DNA of 56,056 nt from CALCMJ01 sp964475415. Lineage in GTDB: Bacteria > Bacteroidota > Bacteroidia > Chitinophagales > Saprospiraceae. Shown piece by piece: positions 36,677-45,882 of this stretch (position 1 is the first letter of the stretch; every line of letters begins with the position of its first letter). The DNA lies in contig CAYYWZ010000020.1 in assembly GCA_964475415.1 (NCBI GenBank), positions 1 to 56,056 of the forward strand, written 5' to 3'. The notes beneath the pieces are model-generated. The model was not told the origin of the DNA. It ran no database searches and saw only the letters and a program-made list of their open reading frames with translations. The position numbers and the translations under genes are program-made.

Positions 36677-36713
36677 AGAAAGATCAGTCTCTTAGAGATT
36701 GGTCTTTCTTTTT
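36677..36713 (+). terminator. Rho-independent terminator
   Basis: Arms AGAAAGATCAGTCTC (36677-36691) and GAGATTGGTCTTTCT (36695-36709) pair over 15 positions with two non-Watson-Crick pairs and a 3-nt loop, then TTTTTA. It ends the secreted-protein gene and lies just beyond the stop of the convergent AraC gene. Confidence 0.85.
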
Positions 36714-36719
36714 ATCTAG

Positions 36720-37604
36720 TTATACCTTATGTAAGATGGTTGTAAATTGCTTTCTATAATCAGAAGGACTCTTTTTAGTAATATCTTTAAAAATCCTATT
36801 GAAATGTGATATATTATTAAATCCACTTTCGAAGGAAATATTGGTAATGCTAAGTTGTTGTTCTGTCAATAACTTACAAGCATGGACAATTCTAATCTCA
36901 TTGACAAATCGTGTAAACTTCTTTCCAGAAATTCTTTTAAAATATCTACAAAAAGATGGAACAGTCATGTTAGCAAGTTCCGCTATCTCATCGAGCGATA
37001 TAACTTCCTTAAAATTATTCTGAACGTAATCATAGATGACATTAATTCTGTTGTTATCTGTGTTCTCTACTTCGAATGTATAGCCGTCAGCATTTAGAAC
37101 ATCATATTCCTCCGTCCAAGCCATATCCTGAAGTATACACAGCAGCTCTATCACCTTTGCAAACTTATCTAACCAAACCAACTTTTCCATTCTAGCACCT
37201 ATCTCTTCCTTTGCCTTACCCCGAAAAGCAATTCCAGCTTTAGCTCTGTAAAGTAGTTGACTGATATCTTGCATTTCTTCTAAACCAAAAAATCCAGCAC
37301 CAAAACAATCACTATCAAACTGAATTATTGTTTCTGAATCATTTCCTGTAAGTCGATCCGTAAATCCGGTATGTGGCAACATCGATCCTATAAGTACTAA
37401 ATCTCCTGACTGATAATAGGATAGGTGATTGCCTATATGACGTTTGCCACTTCCTCCATTGACATAAACCATCTCTATCTCAGGATGAAAATGCCAAAAA
37501 GGAGGCTTCGCATGTGGAGAAGGTTCATTATAATGCTTTACAGAAAATGAGCTACCAAATTCTGTGAGTACTTTTTCTAATGACGGTTTTCTTAGCCCTA
37601 ACAT
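36720..37604 (-). CDS. AraC-family transcriptional regulator
   Basis: A 294-aa regulator. The N-terminal ~150 residues form a cupin sensor (PPFWHFHPEIEMVYVNGGSGKRHIGNH, then LVLIGSMLPH). The C-terminal ~100 residues hold the double HTH (LDEIAELANMTVPSFCRYFKRISGKKF, then ISFESGFNNISHFNRIFKDITKKSPSDYRK). The HFHPE metal-cupin motif is complete. The ligand is probably a sugar or other small metabolite, but no transport genes lie next to it. Confidence 0.9.
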   Translation of the reverse strand: MLGLRKPSLEKVLTEFGSSFSVKHYNEPSPHAKPPFWHFHPEIEMVYVNGGSGKRHIGNHLSYYQSGDLVLIGSMLPHTGFTDRLTGNDSETIIQFDSDCFGAGFFGLEEMQDISQLLYRAKAGIAFRGKAKEEIGARMEKLVWLDKFAKVIELLCILQDMAWTEEYDVLNADGYTFEVENTDNNRINVIYDYVQNNFKEVISLDEIAELANMTVPSFCRYFKRISGKKFTRFVNEIRIVHACKLLTEQQLSITNISFESGFNNISHFNRIFKDITKKSPSDYRKQFTTILHKV

Positions 37605-37828
37605 ATTATAAATTTGTTGATATAAATTTAAGCACGCTTAGGTTTACTTATCTACTGTATATTTGCACAAGGTAATACTATATTAACCTTGAAGCTCTTT
37701 TATTTATTTAAATTAAAGGTAATACACCATACAAAAGTGTATTTAGGCATTATTCAATTTTATCTATAATCTCATGAAATAAGTAACATAGAAGATTTTA
37801 TATACTGCATCTATTCTCTAATAGTATC
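37605..37828. other. Intergenic region with an orphan promoter-like box
   Basis: 224 bp upstream of the AraC gene. TATATTTG at 37658-37665 (+ strand) resembles a -7 element. A hairpin AAGGTAATA / TATTAACCTT (37669-37690) follows at once, then a T-rich stretch. No downstream gene on that strand is evident, so it may drive a short RNA or nothing. Confidence 0.35.
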
Positions 37829-37860
37829 AAAAAAAAAGCGGAAGACTAGGTCTATCCGCT
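37829..37860 (-). terminator. Rho-independent terminator on the minus strand
   Basis: AGCGGA...TCCGCT with inner AGAC/GTCT pairing and a small loop. On the minus strand it is followed by nine T residues (complement of 37829-37837). It is the first terminator after the sugar dehydrogenase gene, nearly 300 nt past its stop. Confidence 0.78.
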
Positions 37861-37998
37861 GGTAATGCTAAAAATGTTAAAGGGTGTGTTTCTCAATGAT
37901 TCTCTATTAAAGAAATTTCTTTCCTCGACAAAAGAGTCATCTAATAAGGGTGTTATAAAATTCTCAATATAAATATAAGGTGTTAAAGGTGTTTGCTG
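37852..37998 (-). pseudogene. Short open frame ending in the terminator, start lost
   Basis: 48 sense codons (QQTPLTPYIYIENFITPLLD, then DSFVEERNFFNRESLRNTPF) end at TAG 37852-37854, inside the terminator stem. Upstream in the same frame are TAG and TAA, then MKASTQA from ATG 38020-38022. The composition looks protein-like, but there is no usable start. It may be a decayed peptide gene or chance. It lies in the 3' region of the sugar dehydrogenase transcript. Confidence 0.3.
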
Positions 37999-38157
37999 CT
38001 ATTAAGCTTGGGTGCTAGCTTTCATTGCCTTTGCAATTGTACTTTTAAGACGCGAGCACAACTACTTGTCACATGTTTAATACTACACTTAGGTCTATTT
38101 GCAAAGCGCTATACAATTACTATAATATTATAAGATCTTAATAGGGGGTATAGATTA

Positions 38158-39312
38158 CTAGCTCTCATTATAAACAACTCTATAAATTACATCAGCAAAG
38201 TCATCTGAAATTAAGAGTGAGCCATCAGGCATCCACTCCATATCTACTGGTCTTCCCCATACATCATCTGTAGTCTTATCTAACCATCCTTCGATAAAAG
38301 GTTTATAGTTACTTCCTTTACCTCCTTCAGTATTCACCATAGAAACTTGGTATCCTATTTTTTTACTTCTATTCCAGGAACCATGTTCTGCTACTAATGC
38401 AATATTTTTGTAGGCATCTGGAAAATTAGATGCTGTGCAAAACTCCATTCCTAATGGTGCAGAATGGGGGCCCATATTCTGAGCAGGAGCTGTATAATCT
38501 GAGCAAGACTTCCCTTCTCCGAAATCAGGATCAGGAGTATCCCCTTGGTGACAATAAGGATAACCAAAATGCATTCCTTTATCCTCAGTTGCATGATTCA
38601 ATTCACAAGCTGGCATATCATCACCCATCATATCTCTACCATTATCTGTAAACCACAGATTCCCAGTTTGTGGATGCCAATTAAAACCTACCGTATTTCT
38701 AATTCCTCTATGAACTATTTCGAAATTACTGCCATCAGGATCTATCCTAGTAATACTGGCATATACTTGTTCTTCTCGATCGCAAATATTACATGGGGCT
38801 CCTACGGGAACATATAATTTCCCATCAGGACCAAAAGCAATATATTTCCAACCATGGTGCTTATCCGTCGGGTAATCCCCTTTGACAACTATAGGCTCAC
38901 CTGGATTTTCTAACTTGCTCGCTACATCTTCTATTTTTAGAATTTTGTCTACCTCAGCTATATATAAGTCACCGTCTCTGTAAGCTACTCCGTTAGGCAT
39001 ATTACCATCCGTAAGCAGTATATATTGCTTATCTATCTTATTATCACCATCTGTATCTTTTAGTGCATACACAGAACCTTCATCTCTAGTGCCTACATAA
39101 AGTGTTCCATCGGGTGCTAAGCTCATGGATCTAGCATTGACTACATCTTTAGCATAAATTTCTATAGAAAAACCATCAGGTAACTTGAGGGTCTCCAGCG
39201 GCAATCCACTACCCTCGTTTTTCTCTGCTCTGTTCTTAGTAACTTTTTTCTTTGGTGGATTTACAGATCCATTACAGGCTATCAGTAGTGCAAGAAAGAT
39301 AAATTTATACAT
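38158..39312 (-). CDS. PQQ-type sorbosone/glucose dehydrogenase lipoprotein
   Basis: A 384-aa lipoprotein (lipobox LIAC, Cys13) with a six-bladed propeller like soluble glucose dehydrogenases (GSDH/sorbosone dehydrogenase). Blade motifs include MSLAPDGTLYVGTRDEGSVYAL, HHGWKYIAFGPDGKLYVPVGAPCNICD, GIRNTVGFNWHPQTGNLWFTDNGRDMMGDD and EHGSWNRSKKIGYQV. The Asp/Arg/His set usually contacting PQQ is largely present. Extra Cys pairs (CNIC, CELN, YCHQ, CSDY) suggest disulphides. It would oxidise a sugar in the periplasm if PQQ or an equivalent is available; cofactor supply is not visible here. Confidence 0.85.
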   Translation of the reverse strand: MYKFIFLALLIACNGSVNPPKKKVTKNRAEKNEGSGLPLETLKLPDGFSIEIYAKDVVNARSMSLAPDGTLYVGTRDEGSVYALKDTDGDNKIDKQYILLTDGNMPNGVAYRDGDLYIAEVDKILKIEDVASKLENPGEPIVVKGDYPTDKHHGWKYIAFGPDGKLYVPVGAPCNICDREEQVYASITRIDPDGSNFEIVHRGIRNTVGFNWHPQTGNLWFTDNGRDMMGDDMPACELNHATEDKGMHFGYPYCHQGDTPDPDFGEGKSCSDYTAPAQNMGPHSAPLGMEFCTASNFPDAYKNIALVAEHGSWNRSKKIGYQVSMVNTEGGKGSNYKPFIEGWLDKTTDDVWGRPVDMEWMPDGSLLISDDFADVIYRVVYNES

Positions 39313-39460
39313 GTCAAAATTTTATTAAGTACTTAAAAAACTATTCTTCAGAATTATTATATCGTAGAGGTGCAGTATACATCATTAAAAGTAAAAGTCA
39401 TACCAACTACTAGATAACTATTCCTATAATGGAATGTTCACTAAACTGTCCCACAAGTTT

Positions 39461-40033
39461 CTAGTTGGTCCCTCTTACTGGTTCTAATTTAAGAGTACGT
39501 ATTAAGGTGTCGATAAGTTGTTCGTCTCTGAATGCACCAGGCATTTTTATTAAGCTTCCATTTTTTATTCTATGCAATCTGTTTAAATAAAAACTAAAAT
39601 CATCAGCACCCAGCACCTTATCTTTCCATGACTTATAAAATAAAGAAAAATATTCTTGTCCAAGTTTAAAATCTCCCGAATGATGAAACACCATCCATGG
39701 AGCAGTATTGGCTTCAGATCCATATCTTGTAATGGAAGGATAACCGTAAGTATCAAGATAAGCTTTTATTTTTTTTATATTGACCTTATCCTGCATAACC
39801 ATAGCTCGCTCATTTTCTTGAACTTCTGGACTAGAATGGCCATATTTTTGTATTAGTTCCTTAGTCTTTTTTCTATAGACCTGGTCTCTATACATTATAG
39901 CTTCTAGATATTTTTGTTTGGCACCATCTGTATCTAAAGCATCAACTTCGTTTTGTATATTATTTGTTTCTGAATCTTCGCAAGCAAATAAAAACAGACT
40001 TATCATAAGTAAAAACAGTCCTCTATATATCAT
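39461..40033 (-). CDS. Lipoprotein with a DUF6624-like region
   Basis: A 190-aa lipoprotein (lipobox LFAC, Cys18). The central part KIKAYLDTYGYPSITRYGSEANTAPWMVFHHSGD resembles the DUF6624 pattern (LDxxGWPxxSxVGxxAxxAxWLIxQHAD), and a preceding heptad region (LEAIMYRDQVYRKKTKELIQKYG) fits that family. The match is by pattern only. It is divergent from the metalloprotease gene with just 24 bp between the starts. Confidence 0.6.
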   Translation of the reverse strand: MIYRGLFLLMISLFLFACEDSETNNIQNEVDALDTDGAKQKYLEAIMYRDQVYRKKTKELIQKYGHSSPEVQENERAMVMQDKVNIKKIKAYLDTYGYPSITRYGSEANTAPWMVFHHSGDFKLGQEYFSLFYKSWKDKVLGADDFSFYLNRLHRIKNGSLIKMPGAFRDEQLIDTLIRTLKLEPVRGTN

Positions 40034-40057
40034 AGTCTAAAACTAAGATTTCTTTTT

Positions 40058-42514
40058 ATGAAAAAGAAAAATATAAAATGTCTTCTAGTTTTATTAATTT
40101 CCATAGTTATTATAAATGACAATAAATTATCCACACTAGATCCAATCGCTATGCTGAAAAATATAATTTTTTACATCATTCTATTTCTACCTCTATCTGC
40201 CTTCACACAGAATTATAATGGATTTTTTAATTTCAAATTTGTAGATAGCACAGCTCAGCTTATTCTAGAAGTACCTGAAGAAAAGATCGGCTATTCTTTT
40301 TTGTATGTCAATAGCCTTGCTGCAGGAATAGGATCAAATGACATAGGTCTGGATCGAGGACAACTAGGCGATACCCGAGTAGTTTCTTTTTACAGATCAG
40401 GAAACAAGTTACTCTTACTAGAAAAAAATCTGAAATATAGAGCAGTCAGTGATAATGCACTAGAGCAAAAAGCAGTAGAAGAGGCTTTTGCTCAATCCGT
40501 AATATGGGGTTTTAAAATTATGGAAAATTCTGGTGGCAACTACTATATAGATCTAAGTGCTTTCTTACTGAGGGATGCACATGGTATTGCTAGAACTTTA
40601 GCGAATAAGCAACAGGGCGCTTACAAATTAGACAAGGAGAAATCCGCTATATACATAGAACAATTAGCTAACTTTCCTAAGAATACAGAATTCGAGGCAC
40701 TGCTTACTTTTACAGGAGAACCAAAAGGAGCTTATATAAGATCTGTAAGTCCAAGTTCTGATCTTGTGTCCGTAAGACAACACCATTCTTTTATAGAATT
40801 GCCTGATGACAATTACCAACCTAGAACTTTCTATCCTGCATCAGGATATTCTCCGCATACCTATTACGATTATGCAACATCTATAGATGCGCCTCTTCAA
40901 AAAAAGTTTATTAAGAGACATAGACTAGAAAAGAAAAATCCAGAAGCTATTCTATCAGAAGCGGTAGAACCTATTATCTATTATATAGATCCAGGTTGTC
41001 CCGAACCTATCAAGTCTGCTCTTATCGAAGGGGCCTCCTGGTGGGATCAAGCTTTCGAAGCTGCCGGATATAAAGATGCATTCCAAGTCAAGGAATTACC
41101 AGAAGGTGCTAGTCCATTGGATATTCGATACAATATGATTCAGTGGGTTCATAGAAGTACTAGAGGATGGTCTTATGGTGCGTCGGTTGCTGATCCACGA
41201 ACGGGAGAAATTATAAAGGGACATGTATCACTCGGTTCTCTTCGAGTGCGACAAGATTATATGATAGCTCAGGGAATACTCTCCTCTTATAATGAAGAAA
41301 GTGATGATCCTCGCATGCTGGAATTGTCCCTAGCACGGTTACGTCAGTTATCTGCTCATGAAGTAGGCCACACTATAGGACTAGCTCATAATTTTGCTTC
41401 GTCTGTAAATGATAGAGCTTCTGTAATGGACTATCCGCATCCTTACATAATTGCTGAGAAAGACAAATCTATAAATATGGAAAATGCCTACGGAATAAGT
41501 ATAGGTGCATGGGACAAACGTTCTATAATTTTTGGCTACAGTTCTATTCCAAGAGGTAGCTCAGAGAAAGCATATCTAGAATCTATTCTAGCAGAAAATG
41601 AAGAAAAAGAATTTCTCTACATAACAGATCAAGATGCAAGACCAGTAGGTGGCGCACACCCCTATGCTCACCTGTGGGATAACGGCACAGATCCTATAGA
41701 AGAACTATCTAGAATAAGTATGCTTAGAAAAGATGTCTTATCTAGAATGGGAACTAATAGCATACCTGATGGCACTCCATATTCTGAGATAGAGAAACTT
41801 ATCGTACCAGCTTACCTGATGCACAGGTACCAAGTAGAAGCAGTGGCTAAGATGATAGGAGGAATAGATTATGCTTACACGATAAAAAATAAAAATAACA
41901 ATGTCAATAATAAAAAAGTAGATATCCAACAACAAGAAAAAGCTCTAACAGAATTACTATCGACATTGGATCATGACTTTCTGCAATTCCCTGACAATCT
42001 AGTTAAGGTAATTACACCATCTGCTTTTGGCTACCCGAGAGATAGAGAAACATTTAAAGGACATACTGGAGTTGCTTTTGATCCTTTGGCTGCAGCTGAG
42101 TCATCTGCTAATCATACATTAACCTACCTATTACACCCTCAACGACTTACTAGAATATATCTGCAAGAAGAAGGTAAGTGGACTTTAGATAATTATCTAG
42201 GCGAAATACAGGAACACATAAATGGGATAAAAGAAGATGATATAAATACAGGTATGATGTTAGATAAATTATTGTTTATCCATCTGATGAAGTTGTCAGA
42301 AAATAAAAATACGAATAAACAAGTCAATGCACTAGCCCTGTTTCACTATAATGCTATGACCAGGTATCAATCTAAAAAAGATTATAAAAAAGAGCTTGCG
42401 GCCCACAATCAATATTTGATAAAGATGTCTACCAACTTCTTAAATGATCCTGCTAGTTTCGTCTTACCTAGTATCCCTGATTTACCTCCGGGGTCCCCTA
42501 TAGGTTGTCACTAG
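40058..42514 (+). CDS. Zinc-dependent metalloprotease (DUF5117/DUF5118 type)
   Basis: An 818-aa exported protease. The extended zinc motif HEVGHTIGLAHN (HExxHxxGxxH) is near residues 434-445, followed by a Met-turn (SVMDYPHP). The N-terminal region has the DUF5118/5117 pattern (LLEKNLKYRAVSDN, FIKRHRLEKKNPEA). Two Met candidates exist: ATG 40058, and ATG 40151, whose product begins with a clean signal peptide (MLKNIIFYIILFLPLSAFTQ). The latter is more likely the functional start, although ATG 40058 also opens a hydrophobic stretch. Probably periplasmic or secreted; substrate unknown. Confidence 0.87.
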   Translation: MKKKNIKCLLVLLISIVIINDNKLSTLDPIAMLKNIIFYIILFLPLSAFTQNYNGFFNFKFVDSTAQLILEVPEEKIGYSFLYVNSLAAGIGSNDIGLDRGQLGDTRVVSFYRSGNKLLLLEKNLKYRAVSDNALEQKAVEEAFAQSVIWGFKIMENSGGNYYIDLSAFLLRDAHGIARTLANKQQGAYKLDKEKSAIYIEQLANFPKNTEFEALLTFTGEPKGAYIRSVSPSSDLVSVRQHHSFIELPDDNYQPRTFYPASGYSPHTYYDYATSIDAPLQKKFIKRHRLEKKNPEAILSEAVEPIIYYIDPGCPEPIKSALIEGASWWDQAFEAAGYKDAFQVKELPEGASPLDIRYNMIQWVHRSTRGWSYGASVADPRTGEIIKGHVSLGSLRVRQDYMIAQGILSSYNEESDDPRMLELSLARLRQLSAHEVGHTIGLAHNFASSVNDRASVMDYPHPYIIAEKDKSINMENAYGISIGAWDKRSIIFGYSSIPRGSSEKAYLESILAENEEKEFLYITDQDARPVGGAHPYAHLWDNGTDPIEELSRISMLRKDVLSRMGTNSIPDGTPYSEIEKLIVPAYLMHRYQVEAVAKMIGGIDYAYTIKNKNNNVNNKKVDIQQQEKALTELLSTLDHDFLQFPDNLVKVITPSAFGYPRDRETFKGHTGVAFDPLAAAESSANHTLTYLLHPQRLTRIYLQEEGKWTLDNYLGEIQEHINGIKEDDINTGMMLDKLLFIHLMKLSENKNTNKQVNALALFHYNAMTRYQSKKDYKKELAAHNQYLIKMSTNFLNDPASFVLPSIPDLPPGSPIGCH

Positions 42515-42719
42515 TTTGTATACTTATAAGTCGGATAGTGGATAGATCTATTATTATCAGTATAAAAGAAAAAATAATCACCTATATAATGTATTTCTAT
42601 CCTGTTATTGGATATGCACAATGGGAGTAAAAGCCGATTCTAAAATATAAATGTGAAGAATATAATCTGTATGAGAATCATGTCAGTTACTATTTGAAGG
42701 TAATTCCTTCATAATTCAT

Positions 42720-42851
42720 TTAATGAATAATCGTAATGTTTCCTGTCATTTGAAGTAGGTTGTTACCAGAGATATAATCCAATTTATAGACATATACACC
42801 TGGACCAATCCTCGAGCCATTATAGCTGCCATCCCATCCATTAAAATGAAT
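42720..42851 (-). pseudogene. Remnant of a type B T9SS sorting domain
   Basis: The minus strand reads FNGWDGSYNGSRIGPGVYVY, then KLDYISGNNLLQMTGNITIIH and a stop. This is the end of the gliding-motility-associated C-terminal domain (W(D/N)G.YNG...PGVYV(W/Y)...L.G.(V/I)T(L/I)I.). The frame is closed after 43 codons and nothing upstream continues it. It is the tail of a large secreted adhesin or enzyme lost by deletion, and it implies that the genome has, or had, a type IX secretion system. Confidence 0.78.
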
Positions 42852-42999
42852 TTATTTGAAACTTAGTATTTAGTAATCGTAATCTCAAACATTATCTCTT
42901 ATCGTTATAGTCGGCTTATAAGTCTCTATCTTAGCATGGAAAGGATAAGAATTCAGTGTAGTTATACAAGATAAAAACGGCTTTATGCGTTAGTGGGTA

Positions 43000-43893
43000 A
43001 TGGAACTGAGTATTCGCTCCTACACTAAACTTTTAATCGCCTGCATTTTTCTAGCCTTACTGCCTGGATGTACCTCTTACAAATATAGTTATACAGAAGA
43101 AAATCTTCCAGAATACTTCTATAATTATGACATCGAATCCAAGGCAGCAGATAAAAATACACTTAAGGTAGCTAGCTTCAATATTGAATTTTCTCTAAGG
43201 ATTGACGAGGCTATAGAATTACTTTCTTCTGATGCTGATACTGATGATATAGATATATTAATGCTGCAAGAAATGGATGAAATCGCAACAGCTCATATTG
43301 CGAAAGCACTGCATATGTCCTACATCTATTACCCAGCGATATATCATCCTAAGTATAAAAAAAATGTAGGCACCGCTATTCTATCAAGATTTCCTATTAC
43401 TCAAAAAAGTAAAATTATATTACCACATCCTAGTAGCTATCCTAAAGTAGCCAAATGGAAAAACTATAAGTTCAATAAAATAGCTACGCACGCTACGATA
43501 GAAATACGCGGCAAGGTTATAGCTCTGTATAGTCTTCATACGGCTGCATTCAATACCACTCAAAAAAAATGGGATTGCTCGACTAAGATAGCACATCATG
43601 CCAAGAAGCATAAATACAGTTACATTATAGTAGGCGGAGATTTTAATAGCATGGGACAAACAGATATACAAGCTAGTATAGATCCTTTTCTTCAGGAAAA
43701 CTATATCTGGAGTAGTAGAGATATAGGTCATTCTGGAAATCACAAAAGAGCCTTACTTGCATTTATCCCCGCTGAAGCCTTTGTGCTAGATCATATTGTA
43801 AGCAAAGGATTCAAATTAATCGATAGTGGCAAACTGTCGGCGGTCGACATAAGTGACCATGATCTCATTTGGACAGAATTAGAGATAAAGTAA
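43000..43893 (+). CDS. Endonuclease/exonuclease/phosphatase-family lipoprotein
   Basis: A 297-aa lipoprotein (lipobox LPGC, Cys24) with an EEP fold. The metal motifs occur in order: VASFNIEF, LMLQEMDE, LYSLHTAAF, GGDFNS and SDHDLIW. All catalytic positions (Asn, Glu, Asp/Asn, Asp-His) are present, so it is probably an active phosphodiesterase or nuclease at the envelope. The substrate cannot be told. Its stop touches the convergent membrane protein gene. Confidence 0.87.
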   Translation: MELSIRSYTKLLIACIFLALLPGCTSYKYSYTEENLPEYFYNYDIESKAADKNTLKVASFNIEFSLRIDEAIELLSSDADTDDIDILMLQEMDEIATAHIAKALHMSYIYYPAIYHPKYKKNVGTAILSRFPITQKSKIILPHPSSYPKVAKWKNYKFNKIATHATIEIRGKVIALYSLHTAAFNTTQKKWDCSTKIAHHAKKHKYSYIIVGGDFNSMGQTDIQASIDPFLQENYIWSSRDIGHSGNHKRALLAFIPAEAFVLDHIVSKGFKLIDSGKLSAVDISDHDLIWTELEIK

Positions 43894-44397
43894 CTACTTC
43901 ATCATCATCTTTGTACCATAGCGTATGGCGACTAAGAGCACTACGAAAATAATAACTACATAGTAGAAGGGCATAAAGGTAATGGCTATGATATGGGTCT
44001 TATCGAATACCCACATAAGAATAAGTATCGCAGCAATAACCATTATAAGACCTGTTATTTTTCCAAAGCCAGGTATATCTTCAAAACACACATTCTTTCT
44101 GATAAGTGCAAGCGTAGCTATCATAGAAATTACTGGTAATATCTGCGTAAACATATTAGTCTCCATAATACTAATACGCTCAAAAAAGAAAAGGTATATA
44201 CTCAAGGTTATTGCAAATATACCTGGTATACAAACTAGGAATACTAATACGGAATAAAGATATTTCCAAGGGGAAATATCACCATCCCCTCTACCAAATA
44301 TATAGGCTAAAAAAGCAGTAAGTGGAACCGAAATAAAATAAAACAATATGACTGAAGGATTCTCTGAAAGCATATTGAAAAAATCTCCTAAAGTCAT
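43894..44397 (-). CDS. Membrane protein of unknown function
   Basis: A 167-aa protein with about five hydrophobic segments (VILFYFISVPLTAFLAYIFG, YLYSVLVFLVCIPGIFAITL, MFTQILPVISMIATLALI, ITGLIMVIAAILILMWV, FMPFYYVVIIFVVLLVAI). The first loop is GRGDGDISPWKY, and a conserved-looking FEDIPGFGKITG joins helices 3 and 4. No family is recognised with confidence. The gene abuts the EEP gene tail-to-tail with no gap. Confidence 0.7.
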   Translation of the reverse strand: MTLGDFFNMLSENPSVILFYFISVPLTAFLAYIFGRGDGDISPWKYLYSVLVFLVCIPGIFAITLSIYLFFFERISIMETNMFTQILPVISMIATLALIRKNVCFEDIPGFGKITGLIMVIAAILILMWVFDKTHIIAITFMPFYYVVIIFVVLLVAIRYGTKMMMK

Positions 44398-44464
44398 ATT
44401 GTTCTTTTATGGTTCTATATTTATTCTATCTATTAATATGGATATTTACACTGTAAAAAGTAGC

Positions 44465-45703
44465 CTACAATCCCATCAATAATTCCACAGGATTTTCTAA
44501 CAAGTTCTTCACTTTTACAAGGAAACTTACAGAAGTACTTCCATCTATTACTCTGTGGTCATACGATAGCGCAAGATACATCATCGGTCTTATTTTAACC
44601 TCTCCATTTATAGCCATCGGACGCTGTACAATATTATGCATCCCTAAGATAGCTGACTGCGGTTGATTTAGAATAGGCGTACTCATCATAGATCCGAAGA
44701 TACCTCCATTCGTTATAGTAAATGTTCCACCTTTCATCTCATCTAAGGTAAGCGATCCTTCTCTAGCTTTTATAGCAAGTGCTTTTATGGCAGATTCTAT
44801 CTCATCAAATCTAAGGCTTTCGACATTATGCACCGGAGGAACAACGAGTCCTGTAGGCGTAGAAATAGCTATAGAAATATCTACAAAGTTATTGTATATA
44901 ATTTCGTTCCCATCTAGGATAGCATTTACATCCGGCATATCCATTAGCGCAGATGCACAGGCTTTAGCAAACAGGGACATGAATCCTAATTTGATACCGT
45001 ACTTTTCTACAAATTTCTCCTGATGTTTCTTTCTTAATGCCATGATCTCTGTCATGTCTACCTCGTTAAAAGTAGTCAGCATCGCCGTATCGTTTTTGGC
45101 AGCGACTAATCGAGAAGCAATTGTTCTCCTCATTCTCGACATTTTCTTTCTTTCTGTTGTTCTAGAAAATGCGGCTGATGTACTAGGCTTAACTGAGGCT
45201 GGACTTAAAGATTCTTTTTTCTGCGCAGATTGCGCATCGGCTTTAGTAATTCTGCCATCTTTCCCTGATCCACTCACTTGAGAGGGATCTATATCTTTTT
45301 CTCTTAGTATTTTTCCAGCTGATGGTGACGGATGACCAGATGCATAAGAATCTGATTTTTTTACTTCTGGTGCTGCTGTAGCTGGAGCTTCTTTCGTTGG
45401 CTCTGGAGCTGGTGTATTTTCTTTACTTACTGGAGTGTCAGAACTATTTCCCGTTGGCGCAGCTACTGATGTATCTATCTTTGCTACTAGGGCTCCGATT
45501 TCTAGATCATCCCCTTCGGCAGCAACATAGATTAGTTTTCCTGCTGCCTCTGCTGGAAATTCTAGTGTTGCTTTATCTGATTCGAATTCGCAGATCGGTT
45601 CGTCTATATTGACATAATCACCATCTGACTTTAGCCACTGAGATAGGGTTACTTCTGTAATAGATTCCCCTATAGTAGGCACTTTCATTTCTATGACACT
45701 CAT
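44465..45703 (-). CDS. sucB: 2-oxoglutarate dehydrogenase E2 (succinyltransferase)
   Basis: A 412-aa TCA-cycle enzyme core subunit. One lipoyl domain (residues ~3-76, lipoyl Lys44 in ESDKATLEFPA), an Ala/Pro/Glu-rich linker, a peripheral-subunit-binding domain (~122-157, PSAGKILREKDIDPSQVSGS) and the catalytic domain ending in ALSYDHRVIDGS with the active-site His and Asp. The VPTIGES start is the succinyltransferase type. E1 (sucA) is not next to it; the neighbour is a divergent pab pair. Confidence 0.95.
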   Translation of the reverse strand: MSVIEMKVPTIGESITEVTLSQWLKSDGDYVNIDEPICEFESDKATLEFPAEAAGKLIYVAAEGDDLEIGALVAKIDTSVAAPTGNSSDTPVSKENTPAPEPTKEAPATAAPEVKKSDSYASGHPSPSAGKILREKDIDPSQVSGSGKDGRITKADAQSAQKKESLSPASVKPSTSAAFSRTTERKKMSRMRRTIASRLVAAKNDTAMLTTFNEVDMTEIMALRKKHQEKFVEKYGIKLGFMSLFAKACASALMDMPDVNAILDGNEIIYNNFVDISIAISTPTGLVVPPVHNVESLRFDEIESAIKALAIKAREGSLTLDEMKGGTFTITNGGIFGSMMSTPILNQPQSAILGMHNIVQRPMAINGEVKIRPMMYLALSYDHRVIDGSTSVSFLVKVKNLLENPVELLMGL

Positions 45704-45882
45704 ATTGTACTTTTTATAGTTAATCTAAAGTAAATAAGAATTCTTAATAATAGCATACTTTTGATTGTCAAAGTGATAATTATTTAGGTTAGCTGTAACA
45801 TATTTTTAGACAAGCTTAAATATTGCAATTTATTTATACTCAAGGAAACTTTAATTGGATTTCTAGTATTACAATAATATAC

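Noticed and set aside
45785..45801. TTTAGGTTAGC half-site resembling a DtxR operator between sucB and pabB
   Set aside because: The second half is not palindromic, and the neighbours are not metal genes.
45823..45882. TTG start for pabB 20 codons upstream
   Set aside because: The added residues match no PabB; ATG 45883 fits the family start.
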